Source of the DNA: Patiria pectinifera
Taxonomy: Eukaryota; Echinodermata; Asteroidea; Valvatida; Asterinidae
Assembly (NCBI GenBank): GCA_029964075.1
Contig: CM057138.1
Span: 5,078,932 to 5,142,931, forward strand
Reading direction: 5' to 3'
DNA: 64,000 nt
The notes beneath the pieces are model-generated. The model worked only from the letters and a program-made list of their open reading frames with translations. It made no database searches and was not told the DNA's origin. How positions within the stretch are numbered: position 1 is the first letter of the stretch; each line of letters opens with the position of its first letter. The position numbers and the translations under genes were made by a program. Below are positions 32,678 through 48,300 of the stretch, one piece after another.

Positions 32678-33494
32678 AAAGATGGTTGATCACCTCATGA
32701 GGAATGAGCGATACGAAATATGAATATTATTTGAAGTAGGGTGGGGCTGGGATGGGGCTTGGGGTGGTTGGGGGTGGGGTGGGTGGTGGGTGGGCGGGGG
32801 ATGGTGAGGGACAAGGAAAAGTAATAGGCTATATTTTTTGGGTGAATGAGAGCATTGTAACAATGCCATGTTCTGGAAACGGACTACTCCGAAAATTGGA
32901 AAGCTCAATTGTTTGGCTTCAAATTGAAATCAACTGGCCTCACTCTCAGGTGCAACATGTTAAAGAAAAGTCTCCTTTAAAAATTGAATTGAGACTTCAA
33001 ACTTGGCTGGTGAAATGCTGAGGACCTTGTCTTTGCCTTACGGAAATTTTGGAGAATTCTTTCAGCTTCTTTCGGCTAAAAGAGTGAGTAATGTTGACCT
33101 GATTTTGTATTGCATGTTTTTCTGTACTCGGGTCCTAGTCTGGGAACAGACATGAATCGAAGGTCATTGATGTAAGTTTAGACAATACGCTAAAAAAATT
33201 GCAATTTCAGATTTAAGTAAACTGCTGCAATTGATGGGATTTTTCTAAGGTTTGAACGCAGAATATGGCATCGTTAATATGCGCTCAGAAATATGGCCTG
33301 AAATTTACAGTCCTGACTCCCTCACAATACTGCATATTAAATTGGAAATGCCTTTTACTTATGCAGACAAAGCAAACTTTGCCGATGCTTGTAATATTTG
33401 TGTATATATCCAGTGAGAGATTATGAACTTGGCAATGTTTGCGATGTTCTCGTGAGTGGAACGTGTGGTGTTACATTTTTTCAGGCAGTTTGGT

Positions 33495-34200
33495 TAGGCA
33501 AAAAAAAAATCTCTGGTTTCTGGTATGGAGCTTGCCCCCAAAGTGGTGGGGCGACGCGTCTTTTTTTCCTCCTACTTTTTTTTTCTCTTTATGTGGGCTG
33601 ATGTTGCAAGATGACGCATCGATCCCCTTAAAACTCTCAAAAATATCCTTCATGGTGGAGCTTGAGGTGACCTCAGTGAGGCCATAAGGCTTGAGAATTC
33701 TGCACCCACTTACGATCTCGACCGACACGAACATTCTTCGGGAAATTTGGATATAGTCAAGACAACAATCAGAGAAAACGGTAACGTCAGACCATACAGC
33801 GACATCAACTTTGTGCATGAGCTGCCAGGCTGGTCATTAGTCTGCTCCCTTACATATTGTGCTAATTAAAAAGCGTTTACAGGTGGCCAGATACACGACC
33901 ATCGCTCCCTCAGTCTGGCTTCCAGACGCACAATTACATAATTACAACACGGTCTGCTAATGCTGCCCGACTAAATTTAGTGCAAAATATATGGGAGCCC
34001 ATAGAAGCCACACAAAGCTCATACTCGATCGTAACCCGATCTAAAAACATGTTAAAATTGTGCAGCAGCAGAATTCCAATCAGTTTTGAGACGTCATCTT
34101 ACGTAGAAAAAAAAAACTATTTAATTTTGCTGACACGCATAACTACGGCGACACGCGCATACCAGAAACCAGAGATTTTTTTTTTGACCTTTCTAAAATT
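33495..34200. mobile_element. GTTTCTGGTATG fold-back family, enlarged copy
   Basis: The left end has AAAAAAAATCTCTGGTTTCTGG followed by ATGGAGCTTGCC; the right end has CATACCAGAAACCAGAGA and TTTTTTTGACC. The inner right part (GGGAGCCCATAG, TCGATCGTAACCC) is the inverse of the inner part of 42715-43085. About 340 bp of unrelated sequence (about 33615-33955) separates the two halves. Confidence 0.65.
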
Positions 34201-34561
34201 CAACGTATGTAGACTACATTGCCTGAAATACTTCCAAGACGTTTTTGGTTAAGTAGCAACTTGACCACCGAGAAATAAGTTCTGATGTTTAAAATATATG
34301 CTGTGCTTTTTACCATTCTCGACGTATATTTTTTTTAATATATATTCATGAAGTACGTCTTCCAGAACTTTTATTGTGTAACTTTTATGAACATTTTAGG
34401 CCTTTTACTCTTTACTAAATTTGAAGAAATTCACTTGATGGTTTAGTATCCAAATTCTTGACTGTAAGGGTTTTTTCCACGAATTTTACAATTCACCTAG
34501 AGAAATTGTCGTCTTCTTCGGATCCGAGCCCAAAGTGGGGCAGATAGGGGATATATTTGGG

Positions 34562-34849
34562 GGAATTGTGCCTTTGATGATACAAGCATGGCATTTGGCA
34601 CACAGTCAGAGTATGTCATAAGAAAGATATTTGGCTATAGGGCCATTGCAGATTTGTGCTTTGAAGAAATATCGGTAGAATTACAAACAATTTTTTTCAA
34701 ATTTCAAAATGGCTGCCATTGCTTGTTATCCTACCTATATTTTTTTTTAGAGGACAAATCTACGATGGCCCTATAGCCAAATACCTTTCTCGTGACATAC
34801 TCTGACGGTGTGCCAGATGCCATGCTTGTATCATTAAAGGCACAATCCC
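34562..34849. mobile_element. Fold-back element, 288 bp
   Basis: GGAATTGTGCCTTTGATGAT on the left and the inverse near ATCATTAAAGGCACAATCCC on the right. The arms continue inward through GGCATTTGGCACAC, GAGTATGTCATAAGAAAG and GGCTATAGGGCCAT. The centre contains AAAATGGCTGCCATTGC. It is non-coding. Confidence 0.75.
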
Positions 34850-35889
34850 ATCACCTTTCTGCCGTACTACATGGCACTGCTTTATAAGCAGAGAATCTCA
34901 GCTTAAAGGGAATGTACATCATTGGCTTTTTGCTATTATTTTCAGAAATGAACTTTTTGAGAGGTTAGTATAATAGATCAAATATTGTTACACTAACATT
35001 TTTGAAGTTTTGTGTTCGAAAAGGTTGGAAAAACCAAGAAGTAGTCTGGTTCCCTGACTCCACAAAAGATAAAATGGATCAATTTATAGATGATGAAAAA
35101 TTGTAAGGCGAGGGAACCAGTCTAGCCGGCCTGCACCCGTTCGTGAACATGTAACCAATAGCAAACAAAATTTGGACTGAAAAAATGGGAAATTTGGAGC
35201 AGTAGTTGAAAAAAAGTTAGGTTTTTCCAACGCTGGTCAGCCGACCACCGTTGGAAATGTTTACAAAAATAGGCTACCATTTTCTTGAAAATGACTTCAC
35301 ACCAGGTGCCATAATTTTACAAGATGCTTGAGACTGTCATTTACCAACATCCTAGTAAGGTATTTCGTAAAAACTTGGTAGTTTTATTTTTCGATGTTTG
35401 CAAATGTTGTATATTCCCTTTAAGGGACCAAAAAATCCCTGCTTACTGTAGCAGAAAATTCTGTGCTTACGGTAAGTGTATTTCACGCGTTAGAGGAATT
35501 TTGGCTTCTGCGCCAGGTTTATCCCGAAAGGATTCTGTGCTTACGGGTTTGCACAGAATTTTTCTGCTAGCACAGTTAGCACAAAATTTGTGGTCGTAAG
35601 CGCGAAATTCTGTGGTTAGCAGCGCCATGAAATTGGGCCCTGTATTTTTTCGTTTCAAATTATAAAATCATGCATTGAGGATGGTTTCATCCTCGTTTGT
35701 ACCCTAATTTCTTTACCTTTTCCTCTCTTTTTATTGCGCTATGTTAATTTTTGGAAGTTTTGTTTGCTATATTCCTATTGCTTTGCAAGTATCTACAGGT
35801 TTACAATTTTACTGTTATCCTTTTTCAGATATATGTGTATATGCATGTGTGACCACCCAGCACAAAACGGGGTCTACCCGATGTTCCCC

Positions 35890-35990
35890 AATACCTATGT
35901 TCCCTGAAATCCTTAGGATTAGAGTTAGGGTTGGGTAAGGATTTCGGGGAACATCGGTATTGGGGAATATATGTAGGTATTGGGGAACAT
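35890..35990. repeat. Short inverted and tandem CCCCAATACC / GGTATTGGGG repeat
   Basis: GTTCCCCAATACCTATGTTC is followed by its inverse (GGGGAACATCGGTATTGGGG), and GGTATTGGGGAACATAGGTA then follows as a tandem copy. It is a simple local rearrangement with no coding signs. Confidence 0.5.
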
Positions 35991-38920
35991 AGGTATGAAC
36001 CCAACAAAACCAGTCAATTTAAGGACAATTTTTGAAAACTGGCATTTTGGGCTCATTGGAAAGGACATTGAATAAGCTTTCCAATGATGTACAAAATTGG
36101 AATCCGGCAACCAGAATTAGAAGCTTTGGGCAAGTTCGGGTAAGAACTATTGTTGACCAATGGTTAACCATAGTTTGACTAAAGTTAGCCCGAACTCTGT
36201 CTAGTCGATTATTTGAAACCAGCGTACTGGGTCTGGTTGCATCTCTGGTAACCAACAGCCGCACGTTTTCATAACGTACAGCAGGGAGGCAGGACCCAGA
36301 CGTTTTGCGATGACATTTTGACCAGCGTCTGACTAGAGACGTTCGCACGTTGCTATAAGTGTGCAGGCGTAAGGTACGTCACAAATCAACCACTAGTCGA
36401 CTAATGGTCCTTGCCGAACTTGCTCTGTTACTGCACTGGTGTCACGCTCCTGCGCATGCTGCATGCGTTCTTAAAGACGAGGCGCATGCGCATTTTGGCC
36501 CAAAGTGCATGTGTACTACCCGAGCGCGACTCGCGCTAGCCTTGCGCCACCGCAGAAAATGGCTGCCGCCAGATTTGTCTACAGAATGATCAGTTCCCAA
36601 TTTTTGGGTCTGTCTTGGAAAGTGAAAAGAGATTGAGAAACTTGCCGTTAACAGTTTCCCAAATGAACTCCTTAGAATATTTTTAGAAATGAACTTCATG
36701 GAAAGTGAGATATATTCGTTATTCTAGCTTCCAACTCCTAAATTGCCATTTCGATCATTTTTACCATTTCGATAATTATTTACAGGCTGTGTCTCAAAAT
36801 ACGGCTGTGGGACTTCCGATGGGTTTTGTGCTGGAGGGTCACGTATGTTAGTCGTAGTTTAAGATATTTTATGCTCTTTTTCCTTCTGCAGAAATACTTA
36901 TTTTAAAAAAAATGCATTTTTAATTTTGATGACATCAAAGCATACTATCCATTATATAATAGTTTCCACCGAATCTTCTCAGAACAAACTTTCCACTTCA
37001 TTGATGACCTAAAAAAACCCTTAAAATTGTTTGCTTCAGGCTTTCAAGTATTCCTACTTTTTCTACTTTTTTCCTGTTTTTTTTTACCTTGCTCCTACTT
37101 TTCCTCCTTTTTTTTCTTGAAATCCCTACTTTTTTGTCCCACAACTCCGAAAATGAAATCTCATTGAATATTTTTCATAACAGTGTTACACACTATCATA
37201 GTACATCACACAATGAAGGGCTTGGGCGCAGGAGTACTGCAACTGTACTTCCAAGAGCTTAGTTGAGAATGGAGCACAAATGTTGTGAGTACAGAACATG
37301 CCAAATGAGGCTTATGATGCTGTGGATGGGATGAATCAATGAAAAGTACTCCTGAAAGCCTGCAAAAGTCCCATTGTCCTGTGTTTTGGATGAAAATTTT
37401 GACCCCACTGTTCTCCGCTTTCACGTGGGTCTGCTTAAAGTCCATAGAACATTGTTTAACAATTTATTTTTCATAGTCAAGGTATTTTTGCCAGAGGTTT
37501 TTTATAATCACACGACATGCAAATTGTGGTGGGAAAAAAAGAACTTATGAAACAACAGCAGTAAAGCACAGTAATTGTACAATTTTAGGCATGTACTTTT
37601 CACAACACTTTAAACTCATATCTGATTCAGGGAAAATCTTAGCGCTTTTGAATAAAAGCAAATTCAAACCGTTTCACAAGTTGTAATTTTGAAGGAAAAA
37701 GGTACACAAGTACATTAAATTCTGTGTGTCAGTTGAACTCTTTGATTATAGCGAGCCATGGAAAAAAATATTTTTTTAGATTTCACTCAGTCCAGTTTAC
37801 TTAAAGGCACATAGGAACATTTGCAATTGCCTGTAAAGATGCCCACCGATTTACGAGAAAAGTTTTGCTCGAAGGGAAGATGGGTCTGGTACCAAATATC
37901 CAGTGAAATTATTTCGCCCGAAGTGGCATCATTCGGACAAAAACAATCATTGATGGTGCTTTAAAAAAGTGTGCCTACGGGCACATTTTTGAAAAAATGT
38001 TAATTAGCAGGGGAATTATTCAGTACGGAGACCCTACAACTGTGCATACGTTTTCTGTTTTCTCAAAATGTATACATCTAGTATTCACCGAGCTGAAACT
38101 TCAACAAGTTAATAAGCCATTTGCGTGTAACCTATACCCTTTGGGATTTACATTTGAAAAACGTCTGGTACAATGACTTGCTCAGAATGCTTGGCACATT
38201 TTAACTTAGAATTCTCCAGACCAAAGACACTGTTGCTAATCACATGATTAGGGGCAAGCTCTTGCATAGTTACGTAAGAGACGCTCAGCACCAATACATC
38301 GTTCACAATGGGTGAGAATGGCACAAAGACACAAGACCATGCCGGAGCTGGGGGTTGCTAGCATAAGGCTTGCCCCGAATCACGTGATATAGTAACAGTC
38401 TCTTTGGTCGGGAGAATGCTAGGTTAAAACGTGCAAAGCATTGTATTAAGTCAGCGTTCCAGATTTTATTCAAATTTAACACGCAAGTGGCTTATTGTTC
38501 CAAACCCTTCTTAAGATTTTGTGCAATTTATTGCTTTAACCAAAAAATATGTATGCAAAGCAAATGATCGTATGTACCTCAAACTTGGACGTTGTTTAAA
38601 GTATTAAGCAGACAGTATTCATTTATCAAATAATGCAACACATTCAATTTATTGCCGTATATGTGCTTATGTCATTTACATTTTATCAGCAAACCATTGT
38701 ATTGATAATGTAAAAAAATATTTTAAGAAATTTATTTTTGAATTGTACTTTCATAGAGGATGCCTGTATTTCGTGTACAAATTGGGCACAATATGAAAAA
38801 TGTGGGGGAAATAATGCATTTTACGGGTACATGTATGTATCTGGAGTATAAAAGCTACAACCAGAAATAATGACAAATGAAAACATTCTCCTTTTTACCA
38901 AATATTCCCTGTTTTGGGCA

Positions 38921-38926
38921 TTTATT
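38921..38926 (-). terminator. Candidate poly(A) signal AATAAA for RPS18
   Basis: TTTATT on the plus strand reads AATAAA on the RPS18 strand, 184 bp downstream of the stop codon at 39110-39112. It is the nearest canonical signal I found. The resulting 3' UTR would be longer than usual for a ribosomal protein gene, so a non-canonical nearer signal is possible. Confidence 0.4.
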
Positions 38927-39109
38927 GATCTCACAAAATGTGTCCCTTGCAAATTTTTACTTCAAATTTCACATTAACTTGACAAAGGTCCGTTGAGCCA
39001 TGTTTGCCCCCTCTGGCACAAGAAGGGCAGAATGTGCATGAATGTTGTCTGATTGGCCAATTCCCTTCAAGGACACACCCCCATGTTGACACCTTGGACT
39101 CTGATTGGT

Positions 39110-42189
<3,080 letters not shown>

Positions 42190-42390
42190 GATGGCTTCAG
42201 AGATGGATCAGAAAAGACCGTACAAGAAGTCCCACAATGCACCGGTAATTTACGGGGATTCGCACATTCAAGATACGAGTATAATGATTGGCTTGTAGTC
42301 ACATCATATACATTACAACAAAAATTCAATTGACCAATGAGGGCGAGTCTTGCATAACGATAGCGCAAAAGGTGAAAGCGACTGAACAAA
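42190..42390. promoter_or_regulatory. 201-bp shared bidirectional promoter of RPS18 and VPS52
   Basis: The two ATG codons face away from each other with only 201 bp between. In this interval are an inverted CCAAT box (ATTGG 42287-42291), a direct CCAAT box (42334-42338) and CCCACAATGCA at 42231-42241, close to the ZNF143/THAP11-type core often found in bidirectional housekeeping promoters. No TATA box is placed for either side. The RPS18 TOP-like start at 42216 lies inside. Human RPS18 and VPS52 are also head to head. Confidence 0.8.
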
Positions 42391-45300
42391 ATGGCGACCA
42401 CCGAGGGTAGCTCAGCAGAAGTTGGGCAAGAAGAGGAGGTGAGTTTGTAGCAAATGTGGAATAACTATTGCATTAAAAATCTAGCACATATAATATGAAT
42501 ATTCAGCCTTCAGGTGGTATCTTTGTATTTGAACAATTTGTATGTTAACAAAAGTAATAAGCTAATATTCTCTGCGTCTGACGTCTGTGCACAAGCGCAG
42601 CAGACAAGACGTTAGTGCATAACGTTAGAGGGCGCCCTCCCGTAAACCCAACAGCATGCTGGGCCGGGCGGAGGTGTCATGATTTTTGGGGGAGGGGCTG
42701 GGGAAATTATGTTACTTAGGCCCAAAAAAAAAAGTCTCCGGTTTCTGGTATGCGCGCGCGTCGCCATGCGCGTCGGCAAAATGAAAAAGGTTTTTTTTCA
42801 ATGAAAGATGATGTCTCAAAACCGCCAAACTCACTGGTTTGACTGGAATCCTGCTGCTGCACCAATTTTAACGTGTTTTTTAATAGATGGGGTAGTGATC
42901 GAGAATAAGCTTTATGTGGCCTCTCTGGTCTCCCATAATATTTGCACTAAGTTTAGTCGGGCACCATTTGCAGTCATCAGCCGACATTTGAAGCAAAAAA
43001 AACAGGTAAAAAAAAAAAAAAGCTGCGTCGCCGCACCACTTTTTGGGCAAGCTCCATACCAGAAACCGGAGACTTTTTTTCTTGGCCTTAGGATTGCAAA
43101 AACAGTCATGACAGTTATAGATGGGTTGACAGAAATTCAATGGGTTGAAGGAAGGGTGAACAGTGTTGGAGTTGAACAACATGCTTTTGAGTTTTGTTGG
43201 CTACTTTTTCGGAGGGCATGCCATGACGTTGGGGGGCGGGGGGGGGGGGTTAACTTTCTGTAACGTGTAGGATAGTCGGCGACGGCATGAATCACCTTTT
43301 AATTATATTTGGAACAATGCAGTACCCCGCCCCTTAGACCGGTGAACTTGGCATTGAAAACAACACCACGTTGCGGTGTAAGGCCAAATAAAACATAAAC
43401 ATGTTTAGTGTCCAGCCTTTTTGAAAAAAAGGAAGCAGAAGGCCCTTTTTTTCCCCTACAAAATGGCCGCCCGACCAGGCTATTTTTCAAGATGGCCGTC
43501 ATTATTTTTTTTAGCTGTTCCCAATTTCAATTGGGAACAGCTATTGTTTTCGTTAAAGTTTTTTTTTTTCCTTTTTTTTTTTTTTTTTTTTTTTTTCCGC
43601 TTTCTCCATAGGTTTTGTACACGTTTTTATTCTACAAGCCACTTTGGCAATTATTTTAAATCCGATCAACTTTAAACTCAGCATAGTTATTAATCATCAT
43701 CTGAGGATGTGTGCCGAAACTTTTCGTCATGCTGACGTCATCACGTGATTTATTATGGAATTTTGAATATTTAATTTTTCCCATAGACTTTGTACACAGA
43801 ATTTTTTTTTAAAATGTCAATTTTCAGAGGGCATTTTCGACTCTTTGCCAGTAATTCATTTACACCAATCTTTGTCCAAGCAAAGACCCTAATTCAAACA
43901 ACCTTGTGTAATGATGACGTCATGATGACGTCATCCGGTGTTTATTTATAGGCAATTAAATTGTGACACTTTTAATTTTTAAAAATGCATAAGAAATCAA
44001 CCGTACGCGTCCGCAGCATTCTGTTGCCGGCAAGTGGTAGAGTAGGTTGAGGTCTTTATTTCATTCAGTGTGCGTGAAATCACGTGACCCTTGCTTCTGG
44101 TCGAAAAAGACCAAAACCGGAAGTGGCTTATTATTTGAAAGTGGTAATAGATATGAACTTTCTTTCAACGGTGTTAGTCTCTTGGCTGATAGTATTCTTC
44201 AAATCATCTACGATGACGTCATGCAATCTACGAGCGCCCTCTAGCGACAGGTTGAAAATTGTCAAAAATGTATTTTGGATAGATGTCTGTGGCGAAGTTT
44301 GTCAGAATCGCCTAAATATTGGTGTATATGATGACCTTGACCCACTTAAGACGTGTGCGAAGTTTAAGGTGTATGACGTCATCAGACCGGAAGTTATAAT
44401 GAAAAGACCCTTTTTCCTTAGAAAATTCCTGAAAAATCAACCATGTCAGTTTTTATATTAGTTTTTACTTTAATTGTCTATTGAAGGGTAGGTCTAAAAC
44501 ATTTGAAAGCTTTGAGGCAATCAGCAAACTCGGACATGCCCTGCGCACGCTTAAAACTTCAGGTTGACAATACCTCTGCTTTGAAACATACACAGGACGT
44601 CCACAATGTACAGTACATGTACATGCACGTACGTTGTACATATCGTATGTCAGTCAGCCCGCGCACAGCGCACGTGTTGCTTAGGTCGAATCCTGTCCAC
44701 AGTGACCGTTTTAGCCGATTTCCGGCTAACTTTGACAGATTTTATGTTCATGCATAGTCAGGGACGTATTATTGATAAAAACAAATCATAATGCGGAAAA
44801 GCCCTATGTTCTGTTGCAAACAGACATAGATCTCTACTTATATGTCTATGGGTTCAACAGATAATCAATATTGGGAACAGCTCTGTGGTTGTTCACAACC
44901 ACAATTTCTAGTTTAATGGCTGTCATTGGACTCGAAGAAATGACATACAGGCTCTTGGCCAAAAAAGAAAAGTCTCTGGTTTCTGGTATGCAGGCGCGTC
45001 GCCGTAGCCATTCGTGTCGGCAGCATTTAACAAAAAAATTTCAATGGAAGATGATGTCTCAAAACCGCCAAACTCACTGGTTTGGCTGGAAAAGTGCTGC
45101 ACAATTTTAACGTGTTTTTAGATGGGGTTACGATTGAGTATAAGCTTTATGTGCAGGCATGCAACTGGGAAGTTACAAAAAGTTTCCAAGACTTTGTACA
45201 GTGTTTTTCTATTTCTAATGGCACACATGGGAAGTAAAAAAAAAGAGGAAATCAGCTAATACGAGGAAAAGTTGCATGCCTGTATGTGGCCTCTTTTGGC

Positions 45301-48300
45301 TCCCATAGCACTGAATTTAGTCGGGCACCATTTGCAGTCATCAACCGATATTTGCAGTCTTCAACCGACAAAAACAACGCGTCGCCGCACCACTTTTGGG
45401 CCAAGCTCCACACCAGCAACCAAAGACTTTTTTTGGGGGGGGGGCCTTAAAACTGTTTAATATTTATCGTTTTTTTTTTTTCAGTTTAAAAATAAAAGAA
45501 AAAGAAAAAAAAGGAGGTGGCCTCCAAAAAGGAAGCGGGCGGGGACCCTAAACTTGTTTTATTTTTAATTTGGCCTAATTTTGAATCACTCTATGTCATT
45601 TTATTTTGATCTGTTGCATATTACCATGCATAATGTTTTTGTCCTACAGGTAAATCAGTTACTTGTTGGGCTTGTGTGAATTCACGCGAGTGTTGGATCT
45701 GTCATTCTCATGAAATTGGATGAAAAATACGGCACAACAAATGTGTTCAAAATAATCAGAAAATCAAAGACATGCATGGTACTCTGCTACCCCAAGTTCC
45801 GCATGCGCAAAACGGTGGGAGTCGATCCCACCAGTGGGTACCCGTCTTACGTTGTAGAGTAATCGCGTAATGTACATAAAATTTCGCTAAATCCACTTCA
45901 AAAAACTGCCAAATCACACAGTATTACACGAATACACAATGAGTCTAGACGTTGTTATGCTTTGATACGCAATATCCCGCTGCCGCGATAAAACCCCGCC
46001 GCGAGAGGGCGCTATCACGACCAACCAATATCACTCACGAACCGGTCAGAACAATGTCTAGAACATTTCCTAAAACCTAGTGTGGACATCCGTGTTGGAT
46101 GGCACCGCGCGCTACGCTCTGATGAGTGGTTTATTTTTAATGCTGGAAGCCTGATATAAATACATTGTGATTATAATAATTATTTCCACTTTCCATTTGT
46201 GTTGCTTCCTTCAGGGTTTAGACCTTCCTGAGCTGAATCTTGGGGTTCTAGATCTGACTTCAGATGAGTTCATCCTGGACGAGGTGGACGTCCACATCCA
46301 ACAGAATCTTGAGGATGACGTAGTCAAGGCTGCTTTAGAATCGGTGAGTGCAAACCAGTTGTAGTATTAAAATGGGGAGGGGTGAGGGGGAGGGGGCTGG
46401 GGGGAGGGTGGTGTTGGGAGGGGCGGCGGTAGGTTGAATATAATCGGCCAACGTCAAGTTTGGGGCCCTGTTTTAAATAAAGGCATTTACAGGTAGCTCT
46501 GTTGGTCTACCTGTAGTACAATTTGTAAAAACTAAACGCCCTTCTCTTGTTCCTAAATAATTCTGTTGTTTACAAATGAAATTAGACCAAAATTTCAGAT
46601 TATGTAAACAAGGCATGACAAATTTTAGGGAGCGAGTTTCATCAGCTTTGTGCAAGAGTGTGATACTTAAAGGCCATATGAAAAAAATTCTCACTTTCGG
46701 AATCTGCCATTTTCCACTTGGTGTCCTCCAATGTTGATACATCGCCGGAGACGGTGGCGGAAGGGGCACGCTGTGGCTGAAAGCTTTTGAAGGAACACAG
46801 GATCACCCATGATGTCATTGCACACCTCCTCGATAGTTTGGCGTTTTTAGTCCTCCCAGGGAGCGTAGCACCATCGGTTTCGCCTTGGGTGCTATGCGCC
46901 CCTTGGTTGTACAATGTATCCCACGTCACAGCAGTCATCAGTAGTTAAACATGTTAAAGCTAGAGTCCATCATTTGCAGCTAACCGAAAAGTAACTGGTG
47001 TCATTATTGTAGAAAAACATTCTTGGTTGAAAGATAGTAATGGGACTAAACTCCCTATGAAATTATTCTTTCTGGCAAGCTGTCATTTTGAAGAAATCAA
47101 CAAAAAAAGGCCTTTCCAACGGTGGTTCCTAAGACACACTGTAGGAAATTCAAATTAGTAGTTCGTTTTGTTATTCGGCGAAGCACGCGCCAGCATTTGC
47201 ACGACGCACACATGCGCGCGGTTGCTATAATTTGTCGGATCAGTGCGCGACATCGCGTAGCTGCAATCGGCTCAGTGAGAACGTGTATCGGACGCTGAAT
47301 TCAGGCCCAATTCAAAACATGATTCAGCAACTTTTGATTTGAAATTGAGATCCTAGAATGCTGTTTTTCTCGGAATATATACAGCTGAAGCTGAGCTGAA
47401 ACTTCATCAGGTTAGATGTTCAGTACCCTTCTTTAGAATTTGAGCACTTTTGTTGCTTCAAACGAACAAAATGCACAAATTACAAATGATGGACTATACC
47501 TTTAGATGTCAACTGGTTGATATTTGTCACTTGATTACAGGGTGTGGATCTGAGGCAGTACTCCAAGCAGATTGAGAGTGAGCTACAGGCCGTCGAGAAC
47601 GCCTCCATTCAGGACTGTATCCTTTATATTGGGGGGACAAACCTGTGTTCACAGGAACGGAGTGCCCATCTCTCTTTCATTAGCGATTGGGCCAGACTCA
47701 TGCTGCTGTGGGGGGATCGCCACACCTCCACAGCGAGTCTGTTACCTTCCCAGCATTAAATAACGCCGGTGACCATTTAACACCTGGGTTGAGAGGAGTA
47801 ATTGAGGTAAAGCACCTTACTCAAGGGCACAACACGCATGGCCACGGCGGGGCTCGAACCCACAACCTCACGATCATGAATCCTGTGCTCCACCGCTAGA
47901 CCACACGTGCCCACAATTTTATATTGAACAATCATTATAGTCAGAAGGGAAAAAATGCTGCGGATTGCTTCTTGCCAGAAATGCACCTTGTATCCCATGA
48001 AATACATTCAAATTCAGTCTTTGTATATTTCAATTTCTAGCAGCGTTGCTGAGCATTTGGTTTGCATTTTACTTATTCTCAAATTTCATATTCCTCATCA
48101 AAACATGGGTGTCAACTTCACTTGAATAAACTTTAGCATGAAAAAAAGGTTGACTTAATCATTTTTAGCACCAATTATTTCACAATTGAGAAATCATTTT
48201 GTGGACCCTTTGACTCCCTTGAAATTTGTGGAATTCACTTCTTCCTTGACTTCGAGCCCCCTCCCCCTCCTCCGATCTCCAGATATCAAGGAAAGCCAGA

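Larger units (their letters stand above)
32200..39109. other. Convergent intergenic region between FOXRED1 (+) and RPS18 (-)
   Basis: It contains the FOXRED1 3' UTR (no AATAAA found close by; ATTAAA near 33337 is a weak option), G-rich simple tracts at 32205-32290 and 32740-32820, and the repeats listed below. I see no exon with a family match. Open frames are short or lie inside repeats. Confidence 0.5.

Noticed and set aside
42808..43263. 151-codon open frame on the plus strand
   Set aside because: It is read through the GTTTCTGGTATG fold-back element, including poly-A stretches giving lysine runs; no protein family match.
43905..43935. TGACGTCA palindromes as CREB-controlled promoter elements
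   Set aside because: They lie inside a dispersed repeat in VPS52 intron 1 and recur with it (near 44213), with no promoter context.
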